From Aquila chrysaetos chrysaetos (taxonomy: Eukaryota > Chordata > Aves > Accipitriformes > Accipitridae), in the NCBI RefSeq assembly GCF_900496995.4, contig NC_044023.1, forward strand, positions 24,684,453-24,748,452: a stretch of DNA of 64,000 nucleotides, in the 5' to 3' direction. The notes beneath the pieces were generated by a model. The model had not been told where the DNA came from. It saw only the letters and a list, made by a program, of their open reading frames with translations, and searched no databases. Below, piece by piece: positions 1 to 33,943 of this stretch; the first letter of the stretch is position 1; each line of letters begins with the position of its first letter. The position numbers and the translations under genes were made by a program.

Positions 1-23250
<23,250 letters not shown>

Positions 23251-24078
23251 TTGTCTCAGAATTTGCTATAATGCTGCTGCTTCTGAGCTTGAATTTTTTT
23301 TTCTTTCTATTCCATTTAGGCAAGAACAGCATTAGAGTTTAGAGCTCTTAAAATGTGATTGTAAGAGTTACACTGATCTTGGCATAGAGGGCCATCTCAC
23401 AGCCACACTGAGAGGAGGGTGAGCGAAGCTTTTAATCTGAGTAGAATTCACCCTTGTTAAAATGCAAAATGCCAGGTTGTGCATGGAAGTATGCATTTCA
23501 TGTTAACCAAGCTGCCCAGACATAAGTACCTCAACTGCCCACTGCTACGTATGTAATCCTAGTAACATTAGCGTGTTCACCACTAACGAAAAACTGGGCT
23601 AAACTGAATGTATTTGCCCACTTCTAAATGTGCCAGGCAGGAATACCAAAGCAGCTGAGGGCTCACAGTCAGCCAGTGGTTTCCCACAGCACCTCCTCTG
23701 TACCCAGGATAGGAGAGTTCTTCACTGTCTGCTGAGAAAATCATAAGTGATGTAACTTGCTGCGGTACTGAAATCACAGGATAGTTCCCACGACTCCTGG
23801 TACCCTGTCCATTCTTGTGGCATTTGTGATCTGAGCGTACCTTTGTGGTGTGAGCGCATAGGCCTTTCTGAGCTCGCGCAGGTCCCTTGGCCCTCATGCT
23901 GAGCAGCGGAGTGATGTGCTAAAGGAGTATTTCTGACCAGTATCTCCCCAGCATTGTTTCAGTCCAGAGCCATGGGCAAACAATGTGTAGAGGTGAGAGC
24001 AGATGGACCTGCTGCCTTCTACTTCAGCCTCTTGCTGAGGCTGAGGGGATTTTAATGATGCAGCTGCTTGACCAAACA

Positions 24079-24649
24079 TGGTGGGTCAGTCCCGGGCAGC
24101 AACTAAGCCCCCACACAGTAGTTTGCTCACTCCCCCACCTCCCTGCAGGACTGTGGAGAAAAATCAGAAGAGCAAAAGCAAAAAAGCTCACAGGTTGAGA
24201 TAAAAACAGTTTAACAAGTGAAGCAAAGCTGTGCATGCAAGCAAAGCAATAAGGCATTTATTCACTGCTTCCTGGTGGCAGGCAGATGTCCAGCCTGCTT
24301 CCTGGAGAGCAGGGTGAGTAATGGTTACTTGGGAAGGCAACCACCACAAACACAACATCCTCCCTTCTTCCTCCTTTCCCTGATACTTTATTTCTGAGCA
24401 TGACATCATCTGGTGTGGAATACCCCTTTGGCCAGCTGTCCCAGCTCTGTCCCCTCCCCACTTCTTGCCCAGTTCTGGCCAAGAACTGGAGGGACAGAGC
24501 AGGGAAGAAAACCTCAGTGCTGTGCAAGCACTGCTCAGCTATTGCTAATCCTAGTGTGTTATCAACACTTATTTAGACACAAATCCAAAACACAGCACCA
24601 CATGGCTGCTATGAGGGAAGTTAACTCCATCCCAGCCAGACCCAGAACA
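24079..24649 (-). mobile_element. Degenerate avian endogenous-retrovirus solo LTR
   Basis: Read on the - strand it starts near TGTTCTGGGTCTGGCTGGGA. It continues through CCAAAGGGGTATTCCACACC and ATGATGTCATGCTCAG, a CCCAAGTAACCATTAC stretch, CTTGCATGCACAGC, and TTTATCTCAACCTGTGAG. This order is the one I know from a widespread class of bird ERV LTRs. No internal viral genes flank it, so it is a solo LTR. Boundaries are approximate and I found no clear target-site duplication. Confidence 0.75.
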
Positions 24650-26492
24650 CCATTGTACTCCTGGGTAGTTGAATCTCCTGAGGATGGTCACTGAGTAGTT
24701 CTCTGACAGCAGGAGAATTTGTGTGGGTAACCAGCTGAGCTGGATTGGAGCTGGGAAGCAATAGGTCTTTTGACTTCAATCCAGTATAAATTGCGCCCAT
24801 GTTACCATGAGTTCTATTGTTGTTATGACATCCTGTCTGTCATGGCCTCCCTTTGCTTTGAGTGGGAAATGATATTCTACTTTACTGTCTTAAGCTATTG
24901 GCTGAGGTTGTTGGGTGCTGGTAAACCAGGTACCACGTAAACAGCACTTTGCACGTGAAACTAGTGATGTCTCCGTGCCTGCTTGAGTTCCTCTTGAAAG
25001 TGACACCCTGCGATGGCACTGCAGGGTTTCTGAGTCCCTCAGTGGTTCCTGACCAAGTTTGCTGAATTTGCCACTTCAAAAACATTCTGTTGTAATTACT
25101 GCTCATCTGCTTTTTGACTCATCTGTCACTGTTTGCAATGAAGACTTTGCGATTGACATGGATAAACAATGCTGTTTGAGATGTGAGCCAGAATGGAATT
25201 CGGCTCATTCTCCCAGAACTGAGCTGGCTTTGCAGAGCTAGTGGGAATGAAAAATTATAAAAATAAATAGATAGGGTTTGCCGTGATACAGAGACAAAAT
25301 GGATCAAACCAGGAAGCTTTTTTCTTTTTTTAAACAATCTGTGAATACTTTCTGGGTTTGAAAAGTGTATTGGGCTTTTCTGGGCAAAACCATACTCAAC
25401 GCATCTCGTGCATTGTGAAGATGTTGTAGTTCCAGACTGCCCTCTGCCATTGAAACTCCCAGGTAACTTCATGATAAGGAGTCCCTGGATGTACAAGAAG
25501 TCCCACCATGGCGCTTTTGTCTGAAGCTATTGCGAGTGGTTGACCCAACTGTTTTCTTTGATTTACACTGTTCTACCTCATTAACTGCTTGCCTGTCCCA
25601 CTGCTGTACTCCAGTGGTGACGCACACCAGGCCCTAAGCTGTGAGCAGCAGCTGCTAACCTCAGCAGTGGCTTATTGCATCAGAGCTTAAGGTGGCATAT
25701 TTGTGTATTGGGAAGATAAACCTTTAATCCTTCTTGTATGCCCGGGTATGAGTATGAACAGCTGCATTTGCAATTAGATAGTGGCACTGCTCTGGCCTTG
25801 GCAACGTGAAAAGTTAATTGAGAGGGACTTAGGATGAGCAGAGTGTGTGTGATGACGTGGTATTTTCATGTTAACATGAAGGAAGACCTTTGGGACTGTC
25901 CGGAGTGATCGTGGCCTGCCTTTGGCTACAGCCAGCCAGGTCTTCCTTTGTCCGTGGTGCCAGCACTTTAGCTCCTTCAGACCTTCCCACTTAGAGTGAA
26001 GGTTTCCCAGCTTGGTCTCTTGAGTACAGCGCTTTGTGCTTTTTCCTTTAAACTTTCTGCATGTGCTAAACGCTAACCCACAGGGAACACTGGTAAAAAC
26101 TGGGCCAGGATTGAAGGAAGTTTATTAAGGCCAAGAGGACGGGAGCTTCTGCCCACCTTACACCTGTGAGCTCCAGCGTCTCTGGCACATCCTCCGGTGC
26201 TGGATGGGGCACTCACAATTGTCCCCTCCTCTGCTCCTGGCTGCAGGGAATGCTCAGCTCAGCCCCCCGCCCGGCTGCAGCCAAAACAGCAAGGGGAGGT
26301 GGGTGCTCAGGTCCCCTCCGGCCTCTGTCCCTTACCGAGGGGCAGAGCAGACAGTCCTTGCCTAGCCGCCACGGGGGAAGCAGCTGGTACCTGCCTGCCA
26401 GCTGGAACATTATTGACTGCTAATGAGAAAGGTGGTAAACAGTGGGGGGAAAAAAAGAGAATAGATAGGGAAAATAGCTTAGGAGCTTAAAA

Positions 26493-26500
26493 GATTAATC
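26493..26500. promoter_or_regulatory. Palindromic CRX/OTX-type site GATTAATC
   Basis: Two overlapping GATTA/TAATC half sites about 1.47 kb upstream of the inferred RHO start. This is similar in distance to the mammalian rhodopsin enhancer region. Motif only. Confidence 0.3.
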
Positions 26501-27707
26501 ATGATGGTGTGAACTGTAAGGAACCACCTTCTCCAGAAGAGAGATCCTCTGCGGTTGGCTTCTTTCTGCTCACTCTGCTGTACGTGCTGTCCCATTGCCT
26601 CTGACAAATTAGGAGAAGATAATGTTTAACTCAGTTGCTGGCATTGAGTGCATGGAGTGGGGAGGCAGAGAGACACGGAGGTCATGGGAGGCTCCAAAGA
26701 CAGCTTCCCCTGTGGAATTTGATGATTCTGCAAGGTTTTGGGGAGACCGAAGATGTCTGTCAGCCAGCATATGAAGTTGAGTGTTGCCTTCAGCTCAGAA
26801 CCTCCCTGCAGTGCCCTTGTCCAGCAGCCTTCTCAGCACCAGTGCAGAATGCTACCTGTCCAGGACAGATGGACTAGGTTATTTATTAGGTGTTACCAAT
26901 GTAATTGTCATGACCCAAAGCACATACAAAGCCAGGCACAGAGGAGAGGGTACAACTGGCAACCTGCCAGAAGGGTCAGTGTTTCACTGTGGTGTTCAAA
27001 CCTCCCCAGCCAAATCCTGTAGCAGAAAAAGAGGTGGCTGAGGGCATGTGGAGGAAGAGTTGGTGATGCTCGTGCTGCCTGAGAGCACTCTTCTGCAGCC
27101 TCCCAAAGGGAATGGCACTTATGGTGGGGCCAGCTCTCCAGTGGGGACTAGCTGGTGTCATGGACCTGCCTTCCCCTTGTAAGAACGGGCCTGGGGGACC
27201 CCTCTATCACTGTCAGACCACACCACACCTGCCCAGTCCAGCCACCATTTGCAGCCCTCAAACCCACAGTCGTGGGGTTTTGAACCACAAACTTCCCTCC
27301 TGTTAGCAGGGGACAGAAAGGAGCTTCTGTTTGTTGGCAAGCACTGAAAGCTCAGCCCAGGACCCTTGAGAAAGTGCAGCCAAGAGAAGGATCCCTGTGT
27401 GCCTCATCTTCTCCTGGCACCCTCCGCCTGGCAACCCGATGGTAATGCATCCCATTCCTGGTACCTTTGTGTGGGGAAACTGAGGCATTTCGCACGGATG
27501 GGCAGCACACCCCTGAGTGCCTATGGAGGGTGGACTGGGGTCCGTGGGGGCGGAGGGGCGAGTGCCCCCCCGGGTGACGGCAACGTGAGCAGTGGATGTC
27601 CAGCTCTGGAGCGTGGGGTGGAAAGACTGCCGTGGGTGTGGGGCCACCCCAAACTCTTGCACCCTGGGGAGCACAGCCGTGCTGAGGAGCAAGGCTGCGT
27701 GAGTGGA

Positions 27708-27722
27708 GCTGCCATCTGGTTT
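27708..27722 (-). promoter_or_regulatory. Weak CTCF-like motif upstream of RHO
   Basis: On the - strand AAACCAGATGGCAGC keeps the AGATGGCAGC core but mismatches the first two consensus positions. It lies about 240 bases upstream of the RHO TATA-dependent start. Confidence 0.25.
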
Positions 27723-27846
27723 GGGCCCCCCCAAATGAAAGGTGCGGTACAGAGCTACCTCTTTATGTACGACCATGAGCCGTGGTCTCCAACAATGACA
27801 GCGCAGGCCAGAAACAGGTGTCACCTTAATACTTTCCCAGGAAAGC

Positions 27847-27900
27847 CAATTACCCCTGGATGATTATGATTAATAATTCTCTAAGCCCTAATCGTGCTGA
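27847..27900 (+). promoter_or_regulatory. RHO: RHO proximal promoter elements (Ret-1, BAT-1, CRX, NRL-like)
   Basis: CAATTA at 27847-27852 matches Ret-1/PCE. TGATTATGATTAAT (27861-27874) matches BAT-1 with CRX GATTA sites. CTAATC at 27888-27893 sits in the Ret-4 position. TGCTGA at 27895-27900 is an NRL/MAF half site. The order and spacing upstream of the TATA box parallel the mammalian rod-opsin promoter. The second half of the NRL palindrome is not conserved. Confidence 0.8.
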
Positions 27901-27934
27901 CACCAGTGCCTGGAGCTTACCCTGGGGGGGACTT

Positions 27935-27940
27935 TATAAG
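27935..27940 (+). promoter_or_regulatory. RHO: RHO TATA box
   Basis: CTTTATAAGGGG is nearly identical to the mammalian rhodopsin TATA context. Transcription probably starts about 25-32 bases downstream, near 27965, giving a 5' UTR of roughly 125 bases. Confidence 0.85.
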
Positions 27941-28088
27941 GGGCACGCTGCGGAGGTGAGCTTAGCCGCTTCTCCTCGGGGTGACGGTGAAGGCTGAGAG
28001 GTGGCGGGAACCCCACTTCAGAGGCGATCTCCCCGCACACAAAAACCACCCCTGAGTAAGAGCAAAAGGCACTTCACAAACCGCAACC

Positions 28089-28449
28089 ATGAATGGGACA
28101 GAAGGCCAGGACTTCTACGTGCCCATGTCCAACAAGACCGGGGTGGTGCGGAGCCCCTTCGAGTACCCCCAGTACTACCTGGCTGAGCCCTGGAAGTTCT
28201 CGGCGCTGGCTGCCTACATGTTCATGCTGATCCTGCTCGGCTTCCCCATCAACTTCCTCACGCTGTACGTTACCATCCAGCACAAGAAGCTCCGGACGCC
28301 TCTAAATTATATCCTTCTGAACCTGGCGGTCGCCAACCTCTTCATGGTCTTTGGAGGCTTCACGACCACCATGTACACTTCAATGAACGGGTATTTTGTC
28401 TTTGGAGTAACAGGGTGCTACATTGAAGGCTTCTTTGCTACACTGGGCG
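28089..28449 (+). CDS. RHO: RHO exon 1
   Basis: Starts at ATG in GCAACCATGAATG and encodes residues 1-120 plus one base: the extracellular N-terminus, TM1, TM2 and most of TM3. The donor is GTAAGT. The AAC codon for N83 is 28335-28337. Confidence 0.98.
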
Positions 28450-30804
28450 GTAAGTTTTCCAAATATTCAAAAATCTTCTGCCAGGAATTGCCCCAGATTT
28501 TAGGAGGAGGAGGGAAGATGCCCAGATGATCTTGGGAAACATGGTATCTGGAAGGTTCTTGGTCTGCTGCTGATGTGGGCCAAGGCAGTTGCAGTGTTTC
28601 AGGGTGGGAGGTGAAGAAAGTGACAAATGACACTTTTTTTTTTTTTAACCTTATTTTGGTAGCCACCTGCTCAGTATCCTGAGAACAACAGTGCAGCAAT
28701 GAAAAGCAACTAGTAGCAGATTTTGCAGTTGTTGGATTTGCACATCTTTTTGGCTTGCTTTCTGACGAGAGATGACAAATTTGTTCTTCCTGTTTTGTGG
28801 GGCTGAGTCTGTCATTTGCTCTGATGCGGTGCATGGTGGCACAGGCTAGCAAAGCTGGCTCGCCTCCCCGTGTCAGCCAGGCTTTGACCGAAACAGATGT
28901 TAAATAAAAATTGTGTGTCTAAAAATGCCCTCCTCTGTTCAGCTCAGCCTTCAGCCACAGGCAACTGTTGTACTGGTTTGGTCCTCGTGGCACAAATTTC
29001 CCGGGAAGCTGTGGGTAGTAAGGGGAAATCCCGGGATGACGGGCACTCGCTGCATCTCAGAGTGGGACCACAGGCTTGCAGGTGCAGGTGATGTCCGGGA
29101 TGAGTGGTAGGATCCAGCCATGGATCTCAAAACACAGCAGCAAAGTGGTTACTGTGGGTCAGCAGTGCAGTGAGGAGGTGTCTTCTCATGCCTTCCTACT
29201 GCATCTGCACTCGGCCTTTCTCCTTCTGAACCCTTGGTGGAGATTTATCTGCTGCCAGGGGTCTTCCTCGGGAACAACAGCCCGAGGAAGCCTCGTGCTG
29301 CCATCAGCGCGTTTTTCTCCCCCTGCTGCTCAAAGTCCCTGTGTCCCCATCCCTCTCTCTCCCTGGTGCAGGTGAAATTGCTCTCTGGTCGCTGGTTGTC
29401 CTGGCTGTCGAAAGATACGTAGTGGTCTGCAAGCCCATGAGCAACTTCCGCTTCGGGGAGAACCATGCCATCATGGGCGTTGCCTTCTCCTGGATCATGG
29501 CCTTCGCGTGTGCAGGCCCTCCGCTGTTTGGCTGGTCCAGGTAGGGAGGACGCTCTGCCTGGGGCCGTGGAGCCTGGCTGGTGGCGGCTCGGCCGTGGCT
29601 GCCAGCGGGTCTGCTCCGCTGGGCGCTGACCTGCCTGGCTCACCTTGCAGGTACATCCCCGAGGGCATGCAGTGCTCGTGCGGGATCGACTATTACACTC
29701 TGAAGCCAGAGATCAACAACGAGTCTTTCGTCGTCTACATGTTTGTGGTTCACTTCATGATCCCGCTGATGGTCATTTTCTTCTGCTATGGGAACCTGGT
29801 TTGCACTGTCAAGGAGGTGGGTACCTGCCAGTGGCGGGCGGCCGGGGGCCGCCCCCGTCCCCAGTGCTGGGAAGGGGCCCACGCCAGGCTCCAGACTGGT
29901 GACGGAAAGGGCCCTCAGGCGCCCAGGCTGACCCTCCACGAAGGGGGAAATAGCAAACTCCAGACGTGCAGCTTAACTACCCCAAGTCCTGACCCCGCGC
30001 CCCATGCCGCCGCAGCCCTCCCCAGCTCCATCGCATTTCCATTCCTTTCTGCCTGCAGGCTGCTGCCCAGCAGCAGGAGTCTGCCACCACCCAGAAGGCA
30101 GAGAAAGAAGTGACCCGCATGGTCGTCATCATGGTCATCGCCTTCCTGATCTGCTGGGTCCCCTACGCCAGCGTTGCTTTCTACATCTTCACCAACCAGG
30201 GGTCGGACTTCGGGCCCATCTTCATGACCATCCCGGCTTTCTTTGCCAAGAGCTCCGCCATCTACAACCCTGTGATCTACATCGTAATGAACAAACAGGT
30301 AACTGGCAGGATGCCAGGCGATCTCCTTTTTTGTGTTTTGCTTTATAACAGTTTGCAGAGAGTTATGGCACCTCGAGGTACCAGGGGGGTGTTTGTTTCC
30401 GGCTGATCTTGTTCCAGCGTGCAGGAGGGTGATTGTGCAGCTAATCCTTAGCGTTGCATAAATCTCATAAATGCAATCCCATCCCATCTGAAATGACCCA
30501 GGCGCTGGGTCGGTAGAAGAGCTGGGGCCGCATCCGTCCCTGAGCAGCGGGGAAGGAGACTCCACCGCCTCCTGCACTGCAGTGCTGGGGGGCTTCCAAG
30601 CAGCTCTGCTGGGCTCGGAGGCAGCCCTGCAACAGGAGCCGCCTGGCACCTGCCTGCTTCACCCCGGGATTCCCTCTCTTCCAGTTCCGTAACTGCATGA
30701 TCACAACCCTCTGCTGCGGCAAGAACCCGCTGGGCGACGAGGACACGTCTGCTGGCAAGACAGAGACCTCCTCCGTCTCCACCAGCCAGGTCTCTCCCGC
30801 GTAG
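28089..30804 (+). CDS. RHO: Rhodopsin (rod opsin), complete
   Basis: Five exons (28089-28449, 29372-29540, 29651-29816, 30059-30298, 30685-30804; 361, 169, 166, 240 and 120 nt) join to 351 residues plus TAG. The first four lengths equal the vertebrate rod-opsin exons. It is the light receptor of rod discs and activates transducin. Visible landmarks are glycosylation sites N2 and N15, counterion E113 (28425-28427), C110/C187, E134-R135-Y136 (29410), retinal Lys K296 (30248-30250), NPxxY, C322/C323 for palmitoylation, and the C-terminal VSPA targeting motif. Tuning residues E122, H211, F261, W265 and A292 look like those of a ~500-nm pigment. Residue 83 is Asn instead of the usual Asp. The gene is GC-rich, unlike IFT122. 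Confidence 0.99.
29372..29540 (+). CDS. RHO: RHO exon 2
   Basis: Encodes residues 122-176, [18 protein letters not shown] to LFGWS, with the ERY motif and TM4. It reads G169 and F165 where chicken, as I recall it, has A and M. The acceptor is GTGCAG and the donor GTAGGG. Confidence 0.98.
29651..29816 (+). CDS. RHO: RHO exon 3
   Basis: Encodes residues 178-232, [17 protein letters not shown] to CTVKE: the retinal plug (C187) and TM5. The acceptor is TTGCAG and the donor GTGGGT. Confidence 0.98.
30059..30298 (+). CDS. RHO: RHO exon 4
   Basis: Eighty codons, residues 233-312, [18 protein letters not shown] to VMNKQ: TM6, TM7 and K296. The acceptor is CTGCAG and the donor GTAACT. Confidence 0.98.
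30685..30804 (+). CDS. RHO: RHO exon 5
   Basis: Residues 313-351 and [21 protein letters not shown], then a Ser/Thr-rich kinase tail ending QVSPA. The acceptor is TTCCAG. Confidence 0.98.
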   Translation, partial: FRNCMITTLCCGKNPLGDEDTSAGKTETSSVSTSQVSPA

Positions 30805-30998
30805 GCCCCGCCGGAGCGGCCGGTGCGCGTTGCCGCCCCGGGAACATGAACCTAGCCCCGCCGCCGCCGCCTGCCCCGCTTCACCACCGCCACGGCCCCG
30901 CGGGGCGGGCTCTTCTCTCCTGGTACTAGGAACCCTGGGAACAAGGCTGTAAATGTGTACACACGTTTTGTAATTAAAATGCAAAGGCTTAGCTCCTC
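30805..30998 (+). other. RHO: RHO 3' UTR, proximal form
   Basis: GC-rich tail turning AT-rich at its end, with ATTAAA at 30973-30978. The cleavage point is inferred. Confidence 0.6.
30973..30978 (+). terminator. RHO: RHO proximal polyadenylation signal ATTAAA
   Basis: First signal-like hexamer after the RHO stop, 169 bases downstream. It is followed by the GT-rich GCTGGTGTAAATCCGTG. Confidence 0.55.
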
Positions 30999-32113
30999 TG
31001 CTGGTGTAAATCCGTGCATTTCTCTTGACTTGCTGAGAGCTCGCGCCCACCAGCCCCGAGCGCAGACCCCTGGGCCTGACAGCCCCGCCATGCGCGAGCC
31101 CCGGGGCACGGCAGAGCCGTCCTCGCCTTCCCTCGTCCCACCTTGACGGCCGGACTGGGGCTGGGGTGCACCGCTGCCTCTGCCACCACGGGGGCTGGAG
31201 CTGGGGCCGCCTCCCGGCTCTGCCGCCGGAGATGGAGCCCGGCCGCTGCCGCCCACCCGCTCGGCCCTGCCGCGCTCCGGCTGCCTAGGGCAGGTTTGGC
31301 TGCTGCCAGGTGCCCCCAGGCCTGCCAGGTGCTCCCACCTCCAGCCCTGTCCCACCGCCGGCACGTCAGAAGCCCCGGGAGGCACCGTGACCCCTCCAGG
31401 AGGGACGGGACAGGGTACCGGTGCACGCGAGCCCCTCCGTGCCGCAGAGGTGATGGCTGCGGATCCTGCCCTGCAAGCAGGTGGCACCGAGGGGACCTGG
31501 TGGCATGGCACGGCACAGCCATGTGCGACCGCGGTTGGATGTGCTGGGGGAGGGCTCGGTGCTTGCTCCTGCGGGCACCCAGCACAGCAACACGCACACG
31601 GCGTTTGCACCCTCAGCAGCAGCCCCGCTTGATGTCCTCCCACCAGGAAGCACACCCTCCCCTAGTCCCGCCATTCATCCTCAGGCATCTTCGGACCCCT
31701 GCGGCCTGGGGCCATGCCCCGAGACACACTCCTCCCGCGCACCTCCCCGTTCCAGCTGCAGTCAGCTTGGCACCAGCCCAAGTAGGAGGTTTTGGCCAGT
31801 GCTTGTGCTTTTGAGGATTGATCGGTGCATCGCTAAGCTTTCCTCCGCACTGTAGCAGGCAAGACATGGGAGCATATGGCTCAGAGACGTCGACATATGT
31901 TTTAAGCACTACAAGATGGCATATTGCAATTGTAGCAGTGTTCTTCATTTTTATTTTTAGCTCAGTTATACAAATACGATGTTTTTCTCGCTGTTCAGTG
32001 TTATCAACAGTTGAAACTATTTTTGTACATTATTATCCTCTCTGATTTCTAATCCTATGCAGCTTTGCAAGGTCTAATAGGGAACGTATAGAACCCATGC
32101 AAGTTAAACCTTT

Positions 32114-32119
32114 AATAAA
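32114..32119 (+). terminator. RHO: Candidate distal RHO polyadenylation signal AATAAA
   Basis: AATAAA in TTTAATAAAGAGC at the end of a 250-bp AT-rich, 3'-UTR-like segment, 1.31 kb past the RHO stop. Mammalian RHO uses several poly(A) sites; usage here is inferred. Confidence 0.4.
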
Positions 32120-32875
32120 GAGCAATTTGCAAGTACAATTCTCTCATTTTTTTTTTTTATCGATACTTCTGCATATTCAGTGAAATCTAAAGATTAGAGG
32201 TTTATGAATAATTCAGTGTTTAGGCTGATGTCTGATTCATGTACTTCAAATCTGGGAGCTGGTTTTGGAGGGAAGAGGGGAAGGATTTGGTGTTTATTTG
32301 CTGTCCGCAAGGCTGTGCTCCACAGCAGCCCTGTGATGCTTGGTGCTGTGGCTTTCCCGCCTGCGCAGGACCGGCCCCACCACATGCTGGTCATGGCCTG
32401 GCCCTGAGCCCACGGGCTGTCGCCCCACACAATGTCCAGCCCTATGGCTGCTGCTGGTGGTGGTAGGGGCAAGTGATGGTTTGGGACTCCCCTGCCAGCC
32501 CAGGTGGGTGCCGGGGGCATCACGGAGCTGCTGGAGGGGTGATGGCCAGATCCAGGAGGAGGAGACGGTTGGAGGAGGTGCACCCAACCCCGCCGTGGTG
32601 CCAGCTCCTGCAGCCCTCCAGTGTCCCCACCGTCCCCTTCCGGGGGAATTTGAAAATGGAGCAGGGAACGGGCTGGTGGTGCTGGTCCAGGGGGAGCTGG
32701 GCATGTGGGGCTCCGGGCACAGGGTGCCTCTCCCAGCTTCTTGCTCCAGACCTGGCTCCTGCTGGCACCTCGGTCCCTGCCAGGATCCAGCCCCCAGGCT
32801 CAGCAGGTGGGCACAGACCTTGACAAAGGTCTTCCTGGGCAGCGCTTTGCACGTACATTGGCGCGGTAACATGTC

Positions 32876-32917
32876 TGCTGAGTCAGGCCGTGACCCAGCC
32901 CGGCCGTCACATAATCC
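32876..32917 (+). promoter_or_regulatory. MARE (NRL/MAF) plus CRX-type TAATCC
   Basis: TGCTGAGTCAG (32876-32886) is a near-complete MAF recognition element. TAATCC (32912-32917) is the CRX consensus. They lie 2.1 kb downstream of the RHO stop. Candidate photoreceptor element, motif evidence only. Confidence 0.4.
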
Positions 32918-33889
32918 CGGCCCTTCCGCAGGCTTTCACAGACGATGTGTACGAAAGCCTCGCGACTCATGCGTAAAGAGGAAGGGACTGACACGGTGCC
33001 CTGTGGAGAAACACAGCGGTCCCCAGGGTGGGGATATTCACGCTGTTCCTGCACCAAAGAGCTGTTTGTTTGTGACAGGCTCACCCTGCGAGCACAGGCA
33101 GAACAGAAAGTAGCATAAGCACTCTACCCCACTGGAACAGCAGGGAAAGTGTCCATAGGATCACAGAAGGACATTTTTAACACGGCCATGACACAGAAGT
33201 GCCCTGGGCGCCTTGGGGACCCCGGATGGCCAAGGGCTCAGCTCACACCTGGCCCGTGGGACAATGCTGTCCTCGGTGTGGGGTGGTTGCCGCGCCAGGA
33301 GCCAGCATGGAGGGGACACGGAGGGGACATGGAGGGGCTGCCTGTGTGTGTGGGGCTGGCGTGCTCTCCCCCAAGCACAGTGGGATTCGGCGGGCAGGGA
33401 TGAGGAGGGGTCCTGCTCTTGAGCGCACACCTGGGGCTACTGTGGAGAGTCACTCCTGCCTTTGCTAGCCAACAAAGCAGCTCTCCATTTTCCTCCTCTT
33501 GTTTGTGGGATTGTTTTTTCTCCCCCACTATCAGGCTCCCCTGGCAGTGCAGCTCCCCACTTCCCAGTGGGGCCATCCCGGGCGAAGGGAGCTGGCACGT
33601 CACGCCAGTGCACCAGCAACGGGTCCCATGCGGGCCCCACACTGCAGGCTGGTCCCACAGCAAGTGCTGTCAGCAAGCTGCAATCCCAGCACCCCGCCAC
33701 CCACCAAGCAGCAGGTAGGTGCCTTTCCCCGGCGCATTCAGGGCAGTCACCCCGCGACCCCCCCAGCCTCTTGCCCCTGTCCAAACCCTCTGCTCGGACG
33801 TGCCCCTTCTCCCTCCAGCCCCTCGCAAAGCTTTGGCAAAGGGCGCTCGGCTCTCCAGCCACCTGCTCCCATCCGGGCGGTGACCAGAG

Positions 33890-33943
33890 CAATTAGCAGC
33901 TGCTAACCAGCCCCTGCAGTTAGGGTGCTAATCAGATAAATTA
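33890..33943 (+). promoter_or_regulatory. Candidate H1-8 upstream element (homeobox, E-box, GATA)
   Basis: CAATTA (33890) sits next to the E-box CAGCTG (33897-33902). CTAATC, AGATAA and AAATTA follow by 33943, about 215-265 bases upstream of the H1-8 ATG. TAATTG-type sites are NOBOX targets and E-boxes are FIGLA targets in oocyte genes. No TATA box was seen. Confidence 0.35.

Larger units (their letters stand above)
23251..27840. other. IFT122-RHO intergenic spacer
   Basis: This 4.6-kb spacer changes from AT-rich to GC-rich. It contains the antisense LTR (24079-24649), a GATTAATC site (26493-26500) and a possible CTCF match (27708-27722). I see no coding exon: its open frames are unspliced, unconserved and of biased composition. 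Confidence 0.7.

Noticed and set aside
27303-27863. Overlapping + and - open frames of about 165-173 codons upstream of RHO
   Set aside because: Both strands are open at once, composition is biased, and there is no conserved motif. This is GC-driven.
29915-31655. Long - strand open frames (200-267 codons) over RHO exon 4, exon 5 and downstream
   Set aside because: They are antisense to a secure GC-rich gene, low in complexity (Arg/Gly/Ala/Pro), lack splice structure and resemble no family. GC-rich sequence yields few stops by chance.
31143-33906. Several + and - open frames between RHO and H1-8
   Set aside because: Mutually overlapping on both strands with no recognisable domain or plausible exon pattern.
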